A stretch of DNA of 64,000 nucleotides. Origin: UMGS363 sp051881815 (GTDB lineage: Bacteria > Bacillota > Clostridia > Oscillospirales > Ruminococcaceae). Below are positions 24,752 through 32,818 of the stretch, in pieces. Every line of letters begins with the position of its first letter. Positions within the stretch are counted from its first letter, which is position 1. Made by a program: the position numbers and the translations under genes. The notes beneath the pieces were generated by a model, which was not told the origin of the DNA, did not search any database, and was given only the letters and a program-made list of their open reading frames with translations. Where the stretch lies: positions 1 through 64,000 of the forward strand of contig JBJEQP010000041.1 in NCBI GenBank assembly GCA_051881815.1. The letters run 5' to 3'.

Positions 24752-24777
24752 GGGCGGATATGGAATCCGCCCCTACC
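24752..24777. repeat. Short palindromic repeat (GGGCGGATATGG type)
   Basis: GGGCGGATATGGAATCCGCC with trailing CCTACC. It is a small hairpin of the same general kind as those at 6491 and 46621. Confidence 0.5.
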
Positions 24778-24824
24778 ACAAAATATGTTTTCACGTTCAT
24801 ATTGAACAGCTGTTCATACTTTGT

Positions 24825-24867
24825 CTGACAGCAAATATACTCACTTCGTTCGTATATTTGCTGTCAG
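24825..24867. repeat. Perfect hairpin (CTGACAGCAAATATAC)
   Basis: CTGACAGCAAATATAC pairs with GTATATTTGCTGTCAG around a short loop. It lacks a T run, so it is not an obvious terminator. Confidence 0.6.
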
Positions 24868-24894
24868 AGGATAGTTGTTCCGATAAGAAAGAAT

Positions 24895-24972
24895 AAGCGC
24901 AATTCACGAATTTAAGGTTTACAAAACGATTTCTCACGTTCTGTTTTAGCTTTCTTTTCGTGAATTGCGCTT
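24895..24972. repeat. Inverted-repeat element (GCGCAATTCAC type), intact copy
   Basis: AAGCGCAATTCACGAA and TTCGTGAATTGCGCTT enclose about 45 bases. Its reverse complement aligns along its length with the element at 12456-12695 once MITE copy B is removed. It gives the empty-site reference for that insertion. Confidence 0.7.
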
Positions 24973-25025
24973 TTGATTTGATAGATATTTTGCTTTTTAA
25001 GCAGACTATATGCCATAGTTTAAGG

Positions 25026-25124
25026 AGTTTCGCTTCTGCGGAAGCGACCAAGGGCTTTGCCCTCTGGACACCCACCACCTTTGAAAAGGTGGACGAAACT
25101 TTTAGTCGCTTCGCGGTGTGCTGT
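25026..25124. repeat. Dispersed repeat (AAAAGTTTCGTCC type), copy 2
   Basis: In reverse complement it carries AAGCGACTAAAAGTTTCGTC, CACCTTTTCAAAGGTG and GCAGAAGCGAAA, in the same order as 12318-12420. The inner hairpin is CCACCTTTTCAAAGGTGG, compared with AGCCTTTTCAAAGGCT in copy 1: different bases, same pairing. Confidence 0.6.
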
Positions 25125-25214
25125 CAAGCTTTGTCGGTTTAAATTGGGTCTTGTGTTTTTTCTGAAAATATTATATAATAGTAAAAAGATAGGAATTGAA
25201 AATGAGGTGTACAG

Positions 25215-26369
25215 ATGTCACAGGCAGTAAAAAACATTTCGACCGATGAGCTTCGTGCGATGAGCGGCGAAGAATATGCGGTCATTGATATAAGAGGTGA
25301 ATATTCCTACTCGTTCGGACATATTGACGGGGCGGTGCTTGTTTCTCCGAAGCTTTCGGATGAGGAGCTTTCCGAAGCACTTGCCGGTCACAGTGGAAAA
25401 AAGCTCGTTGTCTGCGGAAACGGCGGTATAATGGGCGGCGAATTTGCGGAGCGTCTTTGCGCACTCGGGTTTAATGCGCTCAATCTTGACGGCGGTTACA
25501 TAGACTGGCTTCGGACAACGCTTGAAACGGGCGAATCAAAGGCAGAGGACGCCGAGCGCAGCATCCGAAAGAAGTTCCACAGCACTCTTTTGAGTCGTTT
25601 CACAAGGGCGCTCAACGAATACCGGCTTATCAGCGAGGGCGACAAGATAGCCGTTTGCATTTCGGGCGGAAAGGACTCGTTCCTTATGGCAAAGCTTTTT
25701 CAGGAGATAAAGCGGCACAACAAGATGGAATTCGAGGTCGTTTTTCTGCTCATGGATCCGGGCTACAGTCCCGCAAACCGAAGGATAATCGAAAAGAATG
25801 CCCAGCTGCTTGATATTCCTCTGACGATTTTTGAAACGGATATTTTCTCATCCGTGTTCAACGTCAGGACAAATCCCTGTTACCTTTGCGCACGAATGAG
25901 GAGAGGAAATCTTTACGCAAAGGCAAAGGAGCTCGGCTGCAACAAGATAGCTCTCGGACATCATTTTGACGATGTAATTGAAACGATACTTATGGGAATG
26001 ATATACGGCGGTCAGGTGCAGACGATGATGCCGAAGCTCCACAGTGCAAATTTCCCCGGAATGGAGCTTATCCGACCGATGTATTTTATCCGTGAAGAGG
26101 ACGTAAAGCGTTGGCGTGACTACAACGGGCTTCATTTTATACAGTGCGCCTGCAAATTCACCGATCAGGCGGCTTCCGAGGAGGACAACGAGCATACCTC
26201 AAAGCGGCAGGAGATAAAGCAGCTCATTTCACGGCTTTCAAAGATAAATCCGCAGATAGAAATGAACATTTTCCGCAGCGTTGAGGGCGTAAACCTCAAA
26301 ACTCTCCCGTCCTATAAAGACCTTGACGGAAACCTGCATCATTTCCTTGATAATTATGAAAAATACTGA
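25215..26369 (+). CDS. Rhodanese domain fused to a TtcA-like tRNA thiolation ATPase
   Basis: A 384-residue two-part protein. Residues 1-105 form a rhodanese (sulfurtransferase) domain with Cys67 in VVCGNGG; the usual Arg of the active loop is absent. Residues 115-384 form a PP-loop ATPase of the TtcA/TtuA group, with SGGKDS (150-155), CYLC (Cys222, Cys225) and the CAC pair (Cys311, Cys313), residues that in this group hold a 4Fe-4S cluster. TtcA makes 2-thiocytidine in tRNA. A joined sulfur carrier could deliver persulfide directly. It stands alone between two repeat-rich gaps. Confidence 0.85.
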   Translation: MSQAVKNISTDELRAMSGEEYAVIDIRGEYSYSFGHIDGAVLVSPKLSDEELSEALAGHSGKKLVVCGNGGIMGGEFAERLCALGFNALNLDGGYIDWLRTTLETGESKAEDAERSIRKKFHSTLLSRFTRALNEYRLISEGDKIAVCISGGKDSFLMAKLFQEIKRHNKMEFEVVFLLMDPGYSPANRRIIEKNAQLLDIPLTIFETDIFSSVFNVRTNPCYLCARMRRGNLYAKAKELGCNKIALGHHFDDVIETILMGMIYGGQVQTMMPKLHSANFPGMELIRPMYFIREEDVKRWRDYNGLHFIQCACKFTDQAASEEDNEHTSKRQEIKQLISRLSKINPQIEMNIFRSVEGVNLKTLPSYKDLDGNLHHFLDNYEKY

Positions 26370-26382
26370 CGGGTTGATTCAT

Positions 26383-26672
26383 AAGGGGAGCCCCCCTTTG
26401 CCATTTCGTATGTTAATTTGCGAAATGAACCAAGTTTGCGGCTCGGTACCGATAAATACTTCTTTATCGGCAGTACCCTAAGGGGAGCCCCCTTTGCCAT
26501 TTCGTATGTTAATTTGCGAAATGAACCAAGTTTGCGGCTCGGTACCGATAAATACTTCTTTATCGGCAGTACCCTAAGGGGAGCCCCCTTTGCCATTTCG
26601 TATGTTAATTTGCGAAATGAACCAAGTTTGTGGCTCGGTACCGATAAATACTTCTTTATCGGTAGTACCCTA
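26383..26672. repeat. Tandem repeat, three units of about 96 bp
   Basis: Units begin at 26383, 26480 and 26576. Each holds three hairpins: AAGGGGAGCCCCCTT, CATTTCG...GCGAAATG and CCGATAAATACTTCTTTATC. Units 1 and 2 are almost identical; unit 3 has two base changes (TTTGTGG for TTTGCGG, GGTAGTACC for GGCAGTACC). There are no spacers, so it is not a CRISPR array. Open frames across it on both strands are by-products of the repetition. Confidence 0.9.
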
Positions 26673-26770
26673 ATGGCTATGTCATCTTTTATGTTTGTTA
26701 TTACAAGTTTTTTTACAAACATTTTATAGAGAAATCCTAAAAGAATATTTTGCGTTATGGAGGGATTAAT

Positions 26771-27586
26771 ATGCGTTATAAAAAAGCGCTTATGATCTTT
26801 GGACTTGCAGCTTGTCTGACAGCTTGCGGAAACACCTCAACATCAAATGATGTGATCAAAACAACCGATACTGTAGAAATTGAAGACAGTATTGTTCAAA
26901 GTGAATCTATTACTACTACTGTAAGCATTTCTGAGGGTGGAGTTTTTTTCTATCCGGGAGATTTTCGCCCTGAAATAAAAATTGCTGAAAAAACATTTTA
27001 TTGGAGTGAACTGTCAGATAAAATTACGGGAACGGATGAAGTCTACTCTCAGGTGACAGCTATTGCCGACGGAGAAACCTTTCTTCCCGATACCTACGAA
27101 GAGTATAACAGTATTTCATCAACCACAGCATCGGATATAACGGACAATTGTCAAATGAAAGCAAGCTTTGATGCAACAGGAATTATATATACGAGTGAAA
27201 CGACACCGGAAGTAATTTATGTTTTAATGTCAACCGATTGGTTTGAAAATGAATATGTCCGTTTTGTAAGTTCTGAATTTATCAATGGCTCTCACATTTT
27301 CTTGAATGAAAATGTTTATACAATAAGTATTGGCAATACTTCTGCAGAAAAGGAATTACCCGATGGATGTAAATCCGCAGGGACACTTCATTTTATTGGA
27401 CGAGATGCTATTCCAACAAATAATCTTGAAACCAACTGTCCGAATGATACATATAGCTACTCGTTGGAGGGAAGAGAAGTATTTGTTGACCCTGAAAATA
27501 ACGAATTTATTTATGTATATGAAAAGCAGTATTGGGCAGGCGGAGATTATGACGCATATTTGAAATGCCCTATATATACAAGATAG
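26771..27586 (+). CDS. Lipoprotein of unknown function, AT-rich
   Basis: A 271-residue lipoprotein with signal peptide and lipobox LTAC. GGAGGG precedes the ATG at 26771. The mature part includes FYPGDFRPEIKIAEKTFYW and DGCKSAGTLHFIGRDAIPTN; this form (a ...FYW...EYNSISS... body) I cannot tie to a family with certainty. The gene is visibly richer in A/T and uses more AT-ending codons than its neighbours, and it sits between the 96-bp tandem repeat and a terminator, so it may have arrived by transfer. Confidence 0.75.
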   Translation: MRYKKALMIFGLAACLTACGNTSTSNDVIKTTDTVEIEDSIVQSESITTTVSISEGGVFFYPGDFRPEIKIAEKTFYWSELSDKITGTDEVYSQVTAIADGETFLPDTYEEYNSISSTTASDITDNCQMKASFDATGIIYTSETTPEVIYVLMSTDWFENEYVRFVSSEFINGSHIFLNENVYTISIGNTSAEKELPDGCKSAGTLHFIGRDAIPTNNLETNCPNDTYSYSLEGREVFVDPENNEFIYVYEKQYWAGGDYDAYLKCPIYTR

Positions 27587-27601
27587 AGATTCCCATAAAA
27601 T

Positions 27602-27645
27602 AAAAGGAACTATTCACAGCTCGGATGCCGTGAATAGTTCCTTTT
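27602..27645. terminator. Terminator after the AT-rich lipoprotein gene
   Basis: AAAAGGAACTATTCAC pairs with GTGAATAGTTCCTTTT, followed by GAATTTTAT. Confidence 0.88.
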
Positions 27646-27679
27646 GAATTTTATCTATGGTTTTCAAAATAATTACGCA

Positions 27680-27733
27680 TTACGCATTGATAAGCTCGTT
27701 TACGATCTTTTCAACTTCGGAAACATTTATCTC
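27680..27733 (-). pseudogene. Possible remnant of a gene 3' end
   Basis: On the minus strand a frame without a start reads NVSEVEKIVNELINA and then TAA. It looks like the amphipathic end of a real protein, and is followed by the AATGCGTAAT repeat that marks other gene ends here. It could equally be chance; the evidence is thin. Confidence 0.25.
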
Positions 27734-27738
27734 TCATT

Positions 27739-28899
27739 TTAAATGTTGTTTCTTTCAAATATTTTCTTTCCGTCAATGAAAACGGCGGAACAGTTTGTCA
27801 TTATTTCAAGCGGATCGCCGTCAAAGACCGCAAAATCAGCGTCCTTTCCGACCTTTATCGAGCCAACTCTGTCAGCAATGCCGACGATCTCGGCTGCGTT
27901 TATCGTGAGTGCCTTCAAAGCTTCATCGGTGGGAAGTCCTGCTTTTACGCAGTAAGCGGCGCTTGCGGAAAGATACTGAACGGGTATCTCGGGGTGATCG
28001 GTGCAGATCGCGACTTTTACGCCGTTCTTGCTGAGGATCCCTGCGTTAGCCGTTGTAAGCTCGGCAAGCTCGGGCTTTCCTCTGTCGCAGATTATAGGGC
28101 CTGTCAGCGCAGAAGCCTTCTCCTTGCTGAGGATATCCGCTATCTTGTGTCCCTCGGTGCAGTGTACAAGAACATAGTCAAGTCCGAATTCCTTTGAGAT
28201 GCGAACTGCGGTCATGATATCATCGGCACGGTGGCAATGGAAGTGCGCCTTTAATTTGTGCTCAAAAAGAGGTATGAGCGCTTCCGATTTTATATCGAAT
28301 TCGGGCAGGGATTCATCGTTTTCAAGCGCATAATTCTTATCTTCAAGGTAGCGTTTTGCCTTGAAAAGAGCCTCACGGATAATTGCCGCTGTCGCCATTC
28401 GTGTGACGGGGGCGCTGTCCTTGTCCGAGAAGGTGGATTTCGGGTTTTCGCCGAGTGCAAATTTTATGCCGACCTTGCGGATGAGCATTTCATCGGCACA
28501 TCTTCCGCAGGTCTTTACGGCGATAAAATCTCCGCCTATCGGATTGGACGAGCCGACGCCCGTTACAGCGGTCGTAACTCCGCAGGCAGCGGCGTCCGAA
28601 AAGCATCGGTCGAAGCAGTTCAAGCCGTCAATCGTGCGAAGCTGCGGAGTTACGGGGTCTGTGTCCTCGTTTACATCCTCGCCCTCAACTCCCATTCCGT
28701 CACCGATAAGTCCGATGTGTGAATGAGGGTCGATAAAGCCGGGGAAAAGCTTCTTTCCGCCTGCGTTGAAGCTGTCGGGGGAGATATCCTTCGGTTCGCC
28801 CTTTCCGACGGCTGTTATCTTTCCGTTTTCAAAGCCGACATAGCCGATAAAAGGCGGTTCGCCCTCCATTGTGTGTATTTCAGCGTTGTAGATATACAT
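27739..28899 (-). CDS. Amidohydrolase family protein
   Basis: A 386-residue metal-dependent hydrolase of the COG1228 type (imidazolonepropionase and relatives). It has FPGFIDPHSHIG (metal His pair, near residue 60), a His-rich strand AHFHCHRADD, HCTEGHK, and TDHPE (metal Asp) with the usual C-terminal DADFAVFDGDPL. The start at 28899 follows AAGGAGAA. It is the last of three minus-strand genes (lipoprotein, 57-residue membrane protein, amidohydrolase) with gaps of about 20 bases. The substrate is unknown; a cyclic amide or peptide-derived compound is possible. Confidence 0.85.
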   Translation of the reverse strand: MYIYNAEIHTMEGEPPFIGYVGFENGKITAVGKGEPKDISPDSFNAGGKKLFPGFIDPHSHIGLIGDGMGVEGEDVNEDTDPVTPQLRTIDGLNCFDRCFSDAAACGVTTAVTGVGSSNPIGGDFIAVKTCGRCADEMLIRKVGIKFALGENPKSTFSDKDSAPVTRMATAAIIREALFKAKRYLEDKNYALENDESLPEFDIKSEALIPLFEHKLKAHFHCHRADDIMTAVRISKEFGLDYVLVHCTEGHKIADILSKEKASALTGPIICDRGKPELAELTTANAGILSKNGVKVAICTDHPEIPVQYLSASAAYCVKAGLPTDEALKALTINAAEIVGIADRVGSIKVGKDADFAVFDGDPLEIMTNCSAVFIDGKKIFERNNI

Positions 28900-28922
28900 T
28901 CGGTGGTTCTCCTTGCGGCAGA

Positions 28923-29096
28923 TCAGGACAAGCCGCATTCGTCATAGTCTTTCCAGCGCTCGTAATGATTGTAAGCGGCGATAGCCTTGTAAACGATAAA
29001 GCCACCGAGCATAAGGATCATTGAAAGTGCAGCCGCAATGGGAAGTGCGGTCTTTACAAACTGGATAAGAGTAACTTCTTTGTTCTTGTTTTTCAT
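28923..29096 (-). CDS. 57-residue single-span membrane protein
   Basis: This short gene lies between the lipoprotein and the amidohydrolase. It has a Lys/Asn-rich N-terminus (MKNKNKEVTLIQFVK), one hydrophobic helix of about 20 residues (ALPIAAALSMILMLGGFIVY) and a charged, aromatic tail with HYERWKDYDECG. AAAGGA lies upstream of ATG 29096, and the gaps to both neighbours are about 20 bases, as in an operon. I do not recognise a family. The charge pattern suggests the N-terminus is inside the cell. Confidence 0.7.
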   Translation of the reverse strand: MKNKNKEVTLIQFVKTALPIAAALSMILMLGGFIVYKAIAAYNHYERWKDYDECGLS

Positions 29097-29115
29097 ATAA
29101 AACTGTGTCCTTTCG

Positions 29116-29991
29116 TTATTTATCTATAAGTTCCCACTTGTCAAAGCATGGGAAATTCGTTTTTATATAATCTTTTACGCTGTCCATATCGGGGTTTTTG
29201 TTGTAGTTATTGTCACAGATATATGTAACGGGGAAATAGCTGTTATTTTCTTTGAGCTGCTCGATCTCCGCAAGCTTGTTTTCAAAGGTATCGTTGTCAA
29301 CCTCTGTTCCGTCAATATATGCCTGACCAAGCTCGATGTGCTCTGTTCCGTTTTCATCGGTATAACGGAACCCTGCTTCACGCTGTACGGCTGAAGTGAT
29401 CTCATAATCCGAGCCGTTCCAGCTGTAAATATTGTAATCGGCATATCCGTATGTGCCGTCCGTATGACCGTACACAGGTTCAAAAAAAATCTGCATTGTA
29501 TCGGAGAGATAGCGAACGCTGCCCCAAACCGATTCTGTCCAGAGTTCAAGCTTTTGCATACCGTCATCATTGAAATAAAGTATCTCGGTCATCTCAAACG
29601 GATTTATCTCAATTACAGCTTCGGGGATATCATCGCCGTTTATATCGCCGAGATAAACTCCTCCTGCAAGAAAGTCAAGACCGTTGAGATACTCCGAATA
29701 AGCGTGCTGCCATTCGGTCGGGCAATGACATTCGGCTGCCGTTTCCGCTGTGTTAGTTTCCGCAGTTGTAGTTTCTGCCGTTGTGGTTTCCGAAGCTGTT
29801 GTTATGGCAGTTTCCGCTGTCGTGGTTTCCGAAGCTGTCGTGACAGCTGCTTCGGTCTGTTCTGCTGCTGTTTCCGAAAGCTTTTCGACAAATCCTGCTG
29901 TGGTTTCGGCTCCGCTTGTTTCGGCAGCTTTGCAGGAAGTCATAGTTACGGCAAGAACAGCTGCAAGCATAATTAACGATGCTTTTTTCAT
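29116..29991 (-). CDS. Lipoprotein with Thr/Glu-rich linker
   Basis: A 291-residue lipoprotein. The signal peptide ends in TMTSC. A low-complexity spacer of repeated TTASETTTAET units fills residues about 30-88 and may hold the domain away from the membrane. The folded part has DINGDDIPEAVIE, a calcium-type loop of the FG-GAP or VCBS kind, and several aromatic residues. It is the first gene of the three-gene operon with the small membrane protein and the amidohydrolase. Function unknown. The shadow frames on the plus strand arise from the repetitive linker. Confidence 0.8.
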   Translation of the reverse strand: MKKASLIMLAAVLAVTMTSCKAAETSGAETTAGFVEKLSETAAEQTEAAVTTASETTTAETAITTASETTTAETTTAETNTAETAAECHCPTEWQHAYSEYLNGLDFLAGGVYLGDINGDDIPEAVIEINPFEMTEILYFNDDGMQKLELWTESVWGSVRYLSDTMQIFFEPVYGHTDGTYGYADYNIYSWNGSDYEITSAVQREAGFRYTDENGTEHIELGQAYIDGTEVDNDTFENKLAEIEQLKENNSYFPVTYICDNNYNKNPDMDSVKDYIKTNFPCFDKWELIDK

Positions 29992-30025
29992 TATAGTATG
30001 TTCCTTTTTATGTTTTTATAAATAA

Positions 30026-30307
30026 TCAAAACTGCTTTTTCGCAAGTGCGACTACCTGAACATAGATACCTGCAACGACCTGGTAAAGCTCGGGAGGAAT
30101 GCCCTCGCCTACGCTTAACATTGTAAGCATTGCGGCTGTCGAGTCATCACGGTAAACGGGAACGCCGTTTTCTTCCGCAAGATTGATTATGCGTTCGGCG
30201 ACCTTTCCGTGACCCGATGCGACAACAACGGGGGAGTAGTCCTGTTCGGGATTGTATTTGAGCGCAACAGCTGCGCCGTTTGTTATCGGTTTTCTATATC
30301 TTGACAT
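30026..30307 (-). CDS. Stand-alone FlhB C-terminal-domain-like protein (YlqH-like)
   Basis: A 93-residue protein matching the cytoplasmic domain of FlhB, the flagellar export switch, from just after the autocleavage site. It has AVALKYNPEQDYSPVVVASG and GEGIPPELYQVVAGIYVQV, which align with FlhB. The NPTH cleavage motif is replaced by ITNGA, so no self-cleavage is expected. Similar short proteins (B. subtilis YlqH) occur in motile Firmicutes. Its start overlaps the end of the FliK-like gene by 14 bases, so the two are translationally coupled. Confidence 0.88.
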   Translation of the reverse strand: MSRYRKPITNGAAVALKYNPEQDYSPVVVASGHGKVAERIINLAEENGVPVYRDDSTAAMLTMLSVGEGIPPELYQVVAGIYVQVVALAKKQF

Positions 30308-32423
30308 TCAGACCGCTCCTTTTTTCGCGTATCTTCGGGAAGACCTGTGTAAGGTCACGGCGTTTTGTGACCGTGCCTATCGTTGCATTCTCCGCAGAAT
30401 AGCCGTTTGCCGAAGCTATTTTCGGGATGCTGTCACGCAGCGGCTTGAAAACATTCTCCGTTCCCTCGGGGCAGAGCAGCGAAACGTTCAGCTTCTTTCC
30501 GTAAGAATGAAGCTCCAGTTCAAAGTAACCGACATCCTCTATCTCAAAGCAGAGGAACATCTGTCGGGAGTCTTCCCCGGGAGTTCTGCTTTCGGCGTCG
30601 GGGTCGACCCAAAGCTCTCCGAATGCCTTGAAGCCGTCGTCGTTTATCGGCACAAGATAATGCAGCAGCGGCGTCATTGCGCCCGGAGTTGAGAGAAAGC
30701 CCTGCATCATATCCGAACGGCTCATTGCCGATAGTGATTTCAGCGACGGGTCGTTAATATTTTTAGACAGAAAATCCATAAGATTTTCCATTGACGTCGG
30801 AGGTTTGTATTTTATTCCGTCCGCCGAGGTCAGACCGCTTAACATCTGATTTAAGCTTTGCGCAAGGATTATCCTCTTATCCATATCATTGACGGAATTT
30901 AGCGCAGTGCTCAGATTGTCGATAAGCTTGTTAAGGTCGCCTGTTGCGTTGAAGCTGCGAAGGATAAGATTAAGCTCGTTAAGCGAAGTCGGCGGAAGTA
31001 TCGACTCGAAGGCAGCTCTTATCGAACCCGATCCCGAATTCGTTTCGATCGTGCTAAGCATAGCCGAGAGCCTCTGCGGAGTCGTGGCGGCAAGCGCCTC
31101 GTTGAGATTCGTCCCGAGCTTCTGCGAAAGCATTATCAGTGACTGCTGATTTAAAATTGAGTCGGAAGCAAATGAAACGTCTTTTTCAAGGAACGGCAGA
31201 TTTGCGAGTATCTCGTTGGTCTTGTCGGCGAGCATGGTCTTCTTTCCCATATCATCGACCGAGTTTATCATGATGCTCAATCTGTCGATAAGCGAAGCAA
31301 CGTTGCCCGTTGAATCGTAGCTTTTGAGGATGTTGTTGAGCGCTCCGTTCATTGAGGAGGGGAGCATCTGCGAGAACAGCTCACGCAGCGAAGCAAGTCC
31401 GCCGTCCGAGGGGATATTTCCCATATTCTGTGCAAGAAGCTCCGCAGGAACACTTGAATTGTTCAGCGCAGCGCCGACCTTTTCGGCAAGAAGCGAAAGA
31501 GAACTGAACGGTGACGCCGAGCCCTGAACGATAGTGTTCAGCGATGCAAGCTTTATATCGGTCGGGAGGTCGGCGTTTTCAATATAATTCATAAAAAGCT
31601 GACGGAGAGCGTCCGCCTGCTCCTGATTAGAGGTCATATCAAGGATGGCGTTGAAGCTTTCGCCGAGTGCCGAGGTGCTTCCGTTGAAGCGTGAGATGTT
31701 GTATATCGCAAGTGAAATGAGGTTTTCGGTCTTGTCGTTCATAAGCAGACTTCCCCGAAGCTCGTTGAGAAGCTCAAGCATATCACCCTTCATTTCATTG
31801 AAATTATCCTTTGTAAGTCCGTCGGCAAGCTCGGTAAGCCGCTGCGCAAGCGAGCGTGAGGGTGCCGCAGTATCGGAGAGATAGCGGAGATTTTCGGCGA
31901 CCGATGTGACGATGCTGTCACGGGAGGAGGCGTCTGCTGCGGCTTTTGTGAACTGGAGAACAGCTTCGCCGACATCGCTCGAGCTTGTTTTCATCAGCAT
32001 ATCCTTCATGTTTCCCCAGATAGGATCGCTGAATGCGGTCGACTGCTTTTCCTGTTCGATCATATCGCCCGAAACGTTCGAGGGCGCAAGCATAACTTCG
32101 TTCGCAAATTCCGTGACCTTGTTGAGGATATCGGCGGAGGCGCTTTCACGCAGAGCAGCCATCGTTTCATCGCCGACGATAGATCGGAGAATATTTATTC
32201 CCGAAGAGGGATCCTTGGTCGGTGATATGTCGGTGTTGAGAATTGAGCCTTCCTTGGTGTCCTGATTGGTGTATTCCTGATCGCGCTCGGTAGATTTTTG
32301 TACCTTTGATATGTCACCGAGGTTGAAGACCTGATCGGTGCGGGTCTGCAGAGTGTTGTTCTTCGGCGAAAAATCATAGTTTTTAGGCGCAACAGGGGTC
32401 GTAATATTCAGCAGATCGGACAT
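30294..32423 (-). CDS. Large FliK-like (hook-length control type) protein
   Basis: A 709-residue protein, long and mostly helical. The final 130 residues (GELWVDPD...FLCFEIEDVGYFELELHSYG) match the C-terminal domain of FliK, which tells FlhB to switch export substrate. The middle has internal repeats: the segments LPSSMNGALNNILKSYDSTG and LPPTSLNELNLILRSFNATG open two similar blocks of about 120 residues. The next gene is an FlhB-C-like protein. The pair lies away from any flagellar structural genes and just upstream, on the other strand, of cheA. An export role is inferred from the domain. The gap to cheA (386 bases) holds the cheA promoter and no gene. Confidence 0.75.
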   Translation of the reverse strand: MSDLLNITTPVAPKNYDFSPKNNTLQTRTDQVFNLGDISKVQKSTERDQEYTNQDTKEGSILNTDISPTKDPSSGINILRSIVGDETMAALRESASADILNKVTEFANEVMLAPSNVSGDMIEQEKQSTAFSDPIWGNMKDMLMKTSSSDVGEAVLQFTKAAADASSRDSIVTSVAENLRYLSDTAAPSRSLAQRLTELADGLTKDNFNEMKGDMLELLNELRGSLLMNDKTENLISLAIYNISRFNGSTSALGESFNAILDMTSNQEQADALRQLFMNYIENADLPTDIKLASLNTIVQGSASPFSSLSLLAEKVGAALNNSSVPAELLAQNMGNIPSDGGLASLRELFSQMLPSSMNGALNNILKSYDSTGNVASLIDRLSIMINSVDDMGKKTMLADKTNEILANLPFLEKDVSFASDSILNQQSLIMLSQKLGTNLNEALAATTPQRLSAMLSTIETNSGSGSIRAAFESILPPTSLNELNLILRSFNATGDLNKLIDNLSTALNSVNDMDKRIILAQSLNQMLSGLTSADGIKYKPPTSMENLMDFLSKNINDPSLKSLSAMSRSDMMQGFLSTPGAMTPLLHYLVPINDDGFKAFGELWVDPDAESRTPGEDSRQMFLCFEIEDVGYFELELHSYGKKLNVSLLCPEGTENVFKPLRDSIPKIASANGYSAENATIGTVTKRRDLTQVFPKIREKRSGLNVKI

Positions 32424-32643
32424 TCTCTATCGCTCCTTAACAACTTCGATTTTGCGGTGGGAAAAGCCGCCGCAGAGGTTGATTTATAACATTATTTGTG
32501 CATAATTCATAAAAATTTTGAGTTTTCCACACTGATTTTTGTTTTTGCACGGCGCGGTTTTGTAATGTTGAATTTTAAAAACAAGGCTGGGATTTTTGTG
32601 CATAATCACCTAAAAAGTGAGGAAAAGTTCTCTTGGAAAAGCC

Positions 32644-32672
32644 TTGTTAAGACGAGGAAAATATTGTATAAT
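32644..32672 (+). promoter_or_regulatory. Promoter of the cheAWRB operon
   Basis: TTGTTA (32644-32649) and TATAAT (32667-32672) are 17 bases apart, with a leader of about 140 bases before cheA. It is a sigma-A type site; no sigma-28 sequence is evident. Confidence 0.7.
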
Positions 32673-32818
32673 GTATATATTGTGAAGAATAATGGGTATC
32701 GGAAGATGTTTTTTATCCCCATATAAATGTACAGATACCATTATAACACATTTTTTACCGAACGGCAATACATTTCAAAGAGAAATTTATAATTTATTCA
32801 AACAGGTAGGTGCTTAAT

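Noticed and set aside
26383..26672. CRISPR array
   Set aside because: The three units abut without variable spacers, and there are no cas genes in the window.
26354..26729. Open frames on both strands over the 96-bp repeats
   Set aside because: They result from a repeat length divisible by three; residues repeat with the unit and no ribosome site is present.
32496..32726. 76-codon plus-strand frame before cheA
   Set aside because: It overlaps the cheA promoter and leader and has no ribosome site or recognisable features.
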